Source: an uncultured Collinsella sp. (GTDB taxonomy: Bacteria > Actinomycetota > Coriobacteriia > Coriobacteriales > Coriobacteriaceae). Taken from it: a stretch of DNA of 28,819 nt. The stretch spans positions 1 to 28,819 of the forward strand of contig CAJLRE010000018.1 of NCBI GenBank assembly GCA_905208975.1, written 5' to 3'. Both the position numbers and the translations under genes were made by a program. The first letter of the stretch is position 1. Each line of letters opens with the position of its first letter. Under the pieces are notes generated by a model that was not told the DNA's origin, searched no databases, and was given only the letters and a program-made list of their open reading frames with translations. Of the stretch, positions 24,070 through 28,819 are shown in pieces.

Positions 24070-24128
24070 GTTAATGCATCAACATTTAATGCAAGCGCAT
24101 TATGGACGTTCGCCGTTGATGCGTCAAC
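24070..24128 (-). promoter_or_regulatory. Promoter of the hydrolase gene covered by three palindromes
   Basis: On the minus strand TTGACG (24127-24122) and CATAAT (24104-24099) are exactly 17 bp apart. GTTGATGCGTCAAC (24115-24128) overlaps the -35, TAATGC-AAGC-GCATTA (24087-24102) overlaps the -10 and start, and GTTAATGCATCAAC (24070-24083) lies in the leader. All share a TTxATGC or AATGC core, so a single dimeric repressor is likely. Confidence 0.6.
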
Positions 24129-24170
24129 AGGCAAAGAATGGGTAAACAAAGGGTCACGTATGGTGCAAAT

Positions 24171-24200
24171 TTCGCACGCACCCAGACGCTTTGATATAGT
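24171..24200 (+). promoter_or_regulatory. Candidate promoter of the hemolysin III gene
   Basis: TTCGCA (24171-24176) and TATAGT (24195-24200) are 18 bp apart, giving a start near 24207 and a leader of about 30 nt. Confidence 0.5.
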
Positions 24201-24235
24201 GTTGAGAACTCTTTACGTTGGAGGATGTAACCGGC

Positions 24236-24919
24236 ATGTCCGATTCGAGCGACAGTTCCAAGCCGCGACCCAAGGCCGCGGCCGTTCCGCACTACACGGT
24301 GGGCGAGGAGATCATGAACTCCGTCACCCATGGTGTCGGCTGTCTGCTGGGTATCGCGGGCCTGGTGCTCCTGATCGTATTCGCTGCCCTGCGCGGCGGA
24401 GGCCCGGCCCACATGGCCGCGGCGATTGTCTATGGCGTCAGTATCATCCTCGAATACTTGGCCTCCACGCTCTACCACGCGATTCAGCCCGCGCGCGCCA
24501 AGCGCGTGTTCCGCATTATCGACCACAGCTGCATCTACCTGCTCATAGCCGGCAGCTATACGCCGTTTTGCCTCATCACGCTCGCAAACGACGGCGGCCC
24601 TGCGCTGTTTTTTGCCGTATGGGCCATCGCCATTATCGGCATCGCCCTCGAGTGCTTTATGCGCGAGCGTCAACCGCACTGGGTAAGTGGCCTGGTCTAC
24701 CTGCTGATGGGCTGGCTCGTTGTCTTTAAGCTGCCCGACCTTGTGGCGCTGCTGAACCCCGTGGCACTTGCCCTGCTCGCCGTCGGCGGCGTGTGCTACA
24801 CCGTGGGCGTGCCGTTCTATATCGCCAAAAACGTGCGCTATCTGCACAGTGTTTTCCACTTGTGGGTGCTCGCCGGCAGCATCTTCCAGTTCATGGCGGT
24901 GATCCTCTTCGTAATCTAG
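24236..24919 (+). CDS. Hemolysin III / PAQR-family membrane protein
   Basis: A 227-aa protein with seven predicted transmembrane helices after a charged N-terminus. The metal-binding pattern of the PAQR/HlyIII (CREST) family is present: SVTHGVG at the first helix, SxxxH in STLYHAI, the aspartate in RIIDHSCIYLLIAGSYTPF, and HxxxH in LHSVFHLW. Members include adiponectin receptors (ceramidases) and bacterial YqfA; the bacterial role is thought to be in membrane lipid homeostasis, and the haemolysin name is historical. The ATG at 24236 is chosen; an in-frame TTG at 24218 overlaps the GGAGG (24220-24224) that should serve as ribosome site, 11 nt before the ATG. Upstream is a separate promoter. 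Confidence 0.93.
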   Translation: MSDSSDSSKPRPKAAAVPHYTVGEEIMNSVTHGVGCLLGIAGLVLLIVFAALRGGGPAHMAAAIVYGVSIILEYLASTLYHAIQPARAKRVFRIIDHSCIYLLIAGSYTPFCLITLANDGGPALFFAVWAIAIIGIALECFMRERQPHWVSGLVYLLMGWLVVFKLPDLVALLNPVALALLAVGGVCYTVGVPFYIAKNVRYLHSVFHLWVLAGSIFQFMAVILFVI

Positions 24920-25026
24920 CGACCGCGTCCACGGCCCCGCTCGCACGGGCAACCGGCGCAATTGCCCTATCCGTCATCAACGTTTTGACCTGACGTCCCG
25001 AATCTTGGAGGTTCGAGAAACTCCCG

Positions 25027-26400
25027 ATGGACATAACCATCTCCCTTATCACCACCCTCGTTTTGACCCTCATCAATGGCTACTTCTCTATGTCCGAGAT
25101 GGCTCTCACCACGGCCAAGCGCGCCGTGCTGGAGCATGAGGCCGAGGAAGGCGACAAGCGCGCCGAGCGTGCCATTAAGCTGGCTGCCGACTCCGACCAG
25201 CTGCTCGCCACCATCCAGGTCGCCATCACGCTCGTGGGCTTCGCCTCGTCCGCCGTTGCCTCGACGAGCCTGTCCGACCCGCTCGCCACGTGGCTCATGA
25301 GCTTTGGCATCGCGCCGCTCTCCGCCATCGCGCGCGGCCTGGCGCCGGTCATCATCACCGTCGCGGTCGCCTTCGTGTCCATCGTGATCGGCGAGCTCGT
25401 CCCCAAGCGCATCGGCCTCGCTAACGCTGAGGGCGTGTCCAAGCAGGTCGTGGGACCGTTGTCGTTTTTCCAAAAGATCGCCCGTCCGCTCGTGTGGCTG
25501 ACCGGCGCTTGCTCCGATGGCCTAGCCCGAGTCTTACGCATCAAGAGCGCCGATGACCGTCAAAGCGTCTCGGAGGAAGAGATCAAGTACATGGTCTCGG
25601 AGCAAGACGACCTGCTCGACGAGGAAAAGCGCATGATCCACGAGATCTTCGACCTGGGCGACACCGTGGCTCGCGAGGTCATGGTGCCGCGCGTGGACAC
25701 CACCATGTGCGAGGACGACGAGACGGTCGCCGACGTGTTGTCCACCATGCGCCAGACCGGCTTTAGTCGCATCCCCGTCTATCACGAGGATCCCGACAAC
25801 GTCGCGGGCATCGCGCACATTAAGGACCTGATTCAGCCCGCGCTCGACGGCAAGGGCGACCAGCCCATTGCCGACTTTTTGCGCGACGCCACCTTTGTGC
25901 CCGATACCAAGGACATCCTGCCGCTGCTGTCCGAGATGCAGACCTCGCACGACCAGATCGTGGTCGTCGTGGACGAGTACGGCGGCACGGCCGGCATCAT
26001 CACCATCGAGGACATCGTCGAGGAGATCGTCGGCGAGATCGAGGACGAGTTCGACCCCGACAACAAGTACCTCACGCGCCTCTCGCGCCGTGAGTGGCTC
26101 GTCGATGGGCGTTTTTCGTGCGATGACGCGATTGAGCTTGGTTGGCCGCTCGAGGAAAGCGATGATTATGAGACCATCGCCGGCTGGATTTTGGAGCTTT
26201 GCGACTCGGTGCCCGACATCGGAGAGGTGTTTGAGGTCGCGGGGTACAAGTTCAAGGTGCAGTCGATGCGTGGCCAGCGCATCTCGCTCATTCGCGTGAT
26301 CGCTCCGGCCGAAACCGATAAGAAGGATTCCGAGTCCTCGGCAGAGAAGCCGGCGGCGTCGGGTGCGGGCTCTGCGGACCCGCACGACGGCGACGAGTAG
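25027..26400 (+). CDS. CNNM/CorC-type transporter (DUF21, CBS pair, CorC_HlyC)
   Basis: A 457-aa membrane protein. The DUF21 domain (about 1-190) has four hydrophobic segments, with NGYFSMSEMAL near the start. The CBS pair follows (about 205-340), with VMVPRVDTTM at the first and VVVVDEYGGTAGIITIEDI in the second. The CorC_HlyC domain occupies about 350-430, and the tail is acidic. This is the full architecture of the CNNM/CorC family, linked to magnesium or cobalt efflux and resistance. GGAGG at 25007-25011 is 15 nt before the ATG, longer than usual, so the start could be misjudged, though the N-terminus fits the family. The next gene begins 25 nt downstream, probably in the same operon. Confidence 0.93.
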   Translation: MDITISLITTLVLTLINGYFSMSEMALTTAKRAVLEHEAEEGDKRAERAIKLAADSDQLLATIQVAITLVGFASSAVASTSLSDPLATWLMSFGIAPLSAIARGLAPVIITVAVAFVSIVIGELVPKRIGLANAEGVSKQVVGPLSFFQKIARPLVWLTGACSDGLARVLRIKSADDRQSVSEEEIKYMVSEQDDLLDEEKRMIHEIFDLGDTVAREVMVPRVDTTMCEDDETVADVLSTMRQTGFSRIPVYHEDPDNVAGIAHIKDLIQPALDGKGDQPIADFLRDATFVPDTKDILPLLSEMQTSHDQIVVVVDEYGGTAGIITIEDIVEEIVGEIEDEFDPDNKYLTRLSRREWLVDGRFSCDDAIELGWPLEESDDYETIAGWILELCDSVPDIGEVFEVAGYKFKVQSMRGQRISLIRVIAPAETDKKDSESSAEKPAASGAGSADPHDGDE

Positions 26401-26424
26401 GGCAAGGACGAGTAGGGGAGAGTT

Positions 26425-27258
26425 ATGGCAGGCCTGTTCAACATCCTTAAGGTCACCGTCAGCGAGGACAAGATTTGCGCGCATGTGCTGGTGAACCCCG
26501 GCATGCCGCTCATGACCTCGGAGGATATCGAGGCCACGGCGCGCGTGTACTACCTGGTGCCCGCGATTGCCAAGCATCTGTGCCTGGGCGATTCGGGCCG
26601 CGAGTTCCAGGACTGCATGGGCCAGACCGAGCTTTGCCACCTGCTGGAGCACGTGACGGTCGAGCTCATGAACGAGACCGGTCTTGCCGGCAGCATCTCG
26701 TGCGGCCGCACGCGCGTAAGCGAGCACGACGAGCGCGTCTTTGAGGTTGAGCTTTCGTGCCCCGACGACGCGCTGGCTATCGGCGCGCTGTCTTCGGCCA
26801 CCTTTATGATGGATTGGGCCTATCTGCACGCCGACCAGCCCGCCCCCGATGTGGACGGCACGGTCGCGGGCCTGCGCAACCTGGTGCTGGGCATGCGTGC
26901 CGAGGCCGAGGGCAAGGACCCGCACGAGGCCGTTGCCGCTGCGAACGGCGAAGATGCTGCCGAGGACGAGGGCGATGACGAGGGCGATATGCCGGTCGAC
27001 GCCGAGCCCGTTGCCGATGCGACTGCCGAGCCCGTTCCCACCGAGCCCCAGGGCGTCCCCAACTTTGACGACGAGCCCCAGGTGGCGATTGATACCGAGG
27101 GCGCGGTTGCCGAGAGCCACGAGGCCTCCGCTGCCGTCTTTGGCGGTGCGGCGACGGTTCCGGCGGGACCTGCGCATGAGGGCGGCCTGCCGCTCGTGGA
27201 CGGCGCCGGCGAGGACCCGGGTGCCACGGTGGCCATGCCGGCTATGCCTCAGGAGTAG
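26425..27258 (+). CDS. Stand-alone cyanophycin-synthetase N-domain-like protein
   Basis: A 277-aa protein of two parts. Residues 1 to about 160 resemble the N-terminal domain of cyanophycin synthetase CphA: LLEHVTVELMNETG (73-86), corresponding to the EHVAxELQxLAG segment, followed by SCGRTRVSE (92-100), like FGRTRET, and a beta strand VFEVEL (105-110). In CphA that domain helps bind the polymer. No ATP-grasp or Mur-ligase domain follows. Residues about 160-277 are acidic, Ala/Pro/Val-rich and probably disordered. The similarity rests on my recollection of the family motif, so it needs a profile search. GGGGAGAG precedes the ATG. It probably shares the CNNM gene's transcript. Function unknown. 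Confidence 0.62.
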   Translation: MAGLFNILKVTVSEDKICAHVLVNPGMPLMTSEDIEATARVYYLVPAIAKHLCLGDSGREFQDCMGQTELCHLLEHVTVELMNETGLAGSISCGRTRVSEHDERVFEVELSCPDDALAIGALSSATFMMDWAYLHADQPAPDVDGTVAGLRNLVLGMRAEAEGKDPHEAVAAANGEDAAEDEGDDEGDMPVDAEPVADATAEPVPTEPQGVPNFDDEPQVAIDTEGAVAESHEASAAVFGGAATVPAGPAHEGGLPLVDGAGEDPGATVAMPAMPQE

Positions 27259-27337
27259 GCTTACGCGTTTATCACCATCACGGACCTGCGCCTTTGCCGT
27301 ACGCAGATGAGCGGAGCGGCAAGTGATGCGCTGCGGG

Positions 27338-27343
27338 TATAAT
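27338..27343 (+). promoter_or_regulatory. -10 element of the YtxH/PRC operon
   Basis: A consensus TATAAT preceded by GGG. No -35 match is seen 16-18 bp upstream (AGCGGC). The start would be near 27350, with a leader of about 45 nt. Confidence 0.6.
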
Positions 27344-27394
27344 GGACAGCATTCAAACGGTGGGCACCGACGTGCCCGCAGGAGAGGAATGATC

Positions 27395-27784
27395 ATGGGT
27401 AAGACTTTCAGCTTTGTCTCCGGCGCACTTTTTGGTGCCGCTGCCGGCGCTATTGTCGGTGTTGCTCTGGCCCCGCGCTCGGGCGCCGAGACCCGCGCCA
27501 TGGCTGCCGATATCGCCAACGACGCTTGGGACAATATGCGCGACACCTACGAGCACAGCGCCGAGGAGGCCCGTGCTGCGGTGAATGACTTTGGCCCGAT
27601 GGTCGACGCCAAGACCGACGACCTGCGCGCCAAGGTCGACCTGGCCCGCGAGCGCATGGACCAGCTGCGCGAGCAGCTCAACGACGCCATTTCGGGCGGC
27701 AACGTGACGCCTGCCGCCGACGTCGTGGTCGAGAACGCCGTCGAGGCTGATACCGAGGCTGCGGAGCCCTCGACCGAGGCATAA
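27395..27784 (+). CDS. YtxH-like small membrane-associated protein
   Basis: A 129-aa protein. The N-terminus FVSGALFGAAAGAIVGVALAPRSG (hydrophobic, Gly/Ala-rich, about residues 6-29) ending in APRSGAETR is the signature of YtxH-domain proteins, which have one membrane helix with a helical cytoplasmic tail. The rest (about 35-105) is amphipathic and probably coiled coil, and the last 25 residues are acidic. ATG 27395 is chosen over 27389 because AGGAGAGG (27380-27387) needs the extra space. The stop overlaps the start of the PRC-barrel gene (TAATG). YtxH proteins are often linked to stress response; the exact job is unknown. Confidence 0.85.
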   Translation: MGKTFSFVSGALFGAAAGAIVGVALAPRSGAETRAMAADIANDAWDNMRDTYEHSAEEARAAVNDFGPMVDAKTDDLRAKVDLARERMDQLREQLNDAISGGNVTPAADVVVENAVEADTEAAEPSTEA

Positions 27785-28539
27785 TGCGCGCCGGGGATTT
27801 TGTCGGCGCCAAGATCTATCGCAAGCCTACCGAGGACAAGCGCACCAAAAAGGACGGCACGCCGCGCAGCCCTAAAAAGCTTGGAAAGATTCACTTTCCG
27901 GTCTTTACCCCGGGCGGTACGCGCGTGGTCGGCTTTATGGTCCGTCAGTCCGATATCGCGGGCATGATCGAGCGTCCCGATCGATTCGTAGCACTCGACG
28001 CCATTGGTGTCTACGAGGGCGCCATTGCGGTCGATGACGTCAAGGACACGTACGATGCCGCCGCCGCCAAGCGCCTCGATATCAACCTGGACGATTGCAT
28101 CATCTGGGTTGGTATGGACGTGCGCACGGAATCGGGCGACGTCATGGGCTATTGCTCGGACGTTGAGTTCAAGCCACGCTCGGGCATCGTACAGGCATTC
28201 TATGTGACCGCCGGTGCCGCTTCGAGCGTGCTGGTGGGCGACACACAGGTGCCGCCGACGATGCTGCGCGGCTACGAGAACGGCGCGATGGTCGTCTCGG
28301 ACGAGGTCAAGTCGCTCGGGTATTCGGGCGGTGCGGCTGCCAAGGCCGCCGAGGCCAGCGTCGTGGTGGGCGATAAGGTCAAAAAGGGCGCCAAGGTACT
28401 CGACGACAAGGGATCGGTTGCCGTGGACAAGGGCAGTCGCGCGCTGGGCAAGCAGCTCGGCAAGACGCGCGGCATGTTCAAGGCCTTTAAGGACGAATAC
28501 CAAAAGGCGAGCGGAGGCTCGTCAAAAGCTACAAAATAG
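27784..28539 (+). CDS. PRC-barrel domain protein
   Basis: A 251-aa protein with two PRC-barrel-like units. The first spans about residues 1-90 (GDFVGAKIY ... TRVVGFMVRQSDIAGMI), the second about 95-170 (VGMDVRTESGDVMGYCSDVEF). PRC barrels are beta-barrel modules used in RNA processing and as membrane or protein contact domains. The C-terminal 80 residues are Lys/Ala/Gly-rich, with repeated KGAK and KGS segments, and contain no catalytic motif. The start overlaps the YtxH stop by one base, so the two are translated together and likely act together at the envelope. A GC hairpin follows. Confidence 0.85.
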   Translation: MRAGDFVGAKIYRKPTEDKRTKKDGTPRSPKKLGKIHFPVFTPGGTRVVGFMVRQSDIAGMIERPDRFVALDAIGVYEGAIAVDDVKDTYDAAAAKRLDINLDDCIIWVGMDVRTESGDVMGYCSDVEFKPRSGIVQAFYVTAGAASSVLVGDTQVPPTMLRGYENGAMVVSDEVKSLGYSGGAAAKAAEASVVVGDKVKKGAKVLDDKGSVAVDKGSRALGKQLGKTRGMFKAFKDEYQKASGGSSKATK

Positions 28540-28560
28540 CGACGTACCAAATGATGGGAG

Positions 28561-28590
28561 GCAAGCCGGAGACCTGTTGCTCCGGCTTGC
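28561..28590 (+). terminator. Hairpin after the PRC-barrel gene
   Basis: A perfect 11-bp stem (28561-28571 with 28580-28590) and 8-nt loop, followed by TGTGTTTA, a broken T-run. It lies 22 nt after the stop. Confidence 0.75.
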
Positions 28591-28611
28591 TGTGTTTATG
28601 GGGGAGGGCAC

Positions 28612-28819
28612 ATGCGCCAAAACGGATCCAACTTAAACGGGCGTTCGGGTGCGCGTCCGACGGCGCGCCGCGACCTGGGGCAGCTGCCCAGCGGTCAGCG
28701 CCGCCGTCGCCGTAAGCCCGGCGCGATGTACCTCAACCATAGCCGCGGGTTTAGCGATCGCAGTGCGCGCATCGGCAACGGGCGCTCGCCGCGCCGACCG
28801 TCCCGTCTGCCCTATGCGC
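28612..28819 (+). CDS. Start of an Arg-rich protein, cut by the window end
   Basis: The frame is open from ATG 28612 to the last base (69 codons seen). GGGGGAGGG upstream is a strong ribosome site about 5 nt from the ATG. The visible N-terminus is Arg/Gly/Ser/Pro-rich with a run of five arginines (about residues 30-34) and no hydrophobic segment, so it is probably a disordered cytoplasmic tail of a larger protein. I do not recognise it and cannot assign a function. Confidence 0.65.
   Translation, partial: MRQNGSNLNGRSGARPTARRDLGQLPSGQRRRRRKPGAMYLNHSRGFSDRSARIGNGRSPRRPSRLPYA

Overview
The window looks like a chromosomal segment of a high-GC, anaerobic, fermentative actinobacterium. Its gene content (a six-subunit Ech-type hydrogenase, a clostridial-type enoate reductase, a DUF362 ferredoxin protein) and many hairpin-forming intergenic repeats suggest class Coriobacteriia, most likely Collinsella or a close relative. 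The taxon is an inference from gene content and style; no 16S rRNA gene is present. No integrase, complete insertion sequence, CRISPR array or prophage is visible.

Layout. 1-1437: an AAA ATPase of the DUF4143 type, of lower GC than its neighbours, bracketed by three copies of one palindrome. 1493-2578: type III pantothenate kinase (coaX, minus strand) and, divergent from it, a single initiator tRNA-fMet with a clear promoter and terminator. 2629-2845: three tandem hairpin repeats with compensatory stem changes. 2993-5134: a 676-aa flavin/Fe-S enoate reductase-like enzyme and its terminator. 5464-5903: a small double helix-turn-helix protein. 6156-11826: a hydrogenase operon (EchA and EchB fused into one 960-aa protein, then EchC, D, E and F) that should couple reduced ferredoxin to H2 production and ion pumping. 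11827-12569: no gene, but a family of nested inverted-repeat elements.

12570-17870: a NarL-type response regulator and a DesK-like histidine kinase (minus strand), divergent from an ABC-2 exporter with one ATPase and two permeases. This architecture resembles the Bacillus LnrJK-LnrLMN antibiotic-sensing export module. 17881-21620: a MacB/LolD-type ATPase and an 888-aa FtsX-type permease, bracketed by related REP-like palindromes. 21715-22920: a DUF362 two-cluster ferredoxin protein. 23084-24049 (minus): a membrane-anchored alpha/beta hydrolase whose promoter is covered by three palindromes. 24236-27258: a hemolysin III/PAQR membrane protein, a CNNM/CorC-type transporter and a stand-alone protein resembling the N-terminal domain of cyanophycin synthetase. 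27338-28539: a YtxH-like and a PRC-barrel protein in one operon. 28612-end: the start of an Arg-rich protein cut by the window edge.

How it fits together. The ferredoxin-linked hydrogenase, enoate reductase and DUF362 Fe-S protein fit anaerobic energy metabolism. The two ABC systems, kinase/regulator pair and envelope proteins fit stress sensing and export. The least explained parts are the intergenic elements at 2629-2845 and 11846-12517, whose stems differ between copies but stay paired, the EchA-EchB fusion, and the stand-alone cyanophycin-synthetase-like domain.
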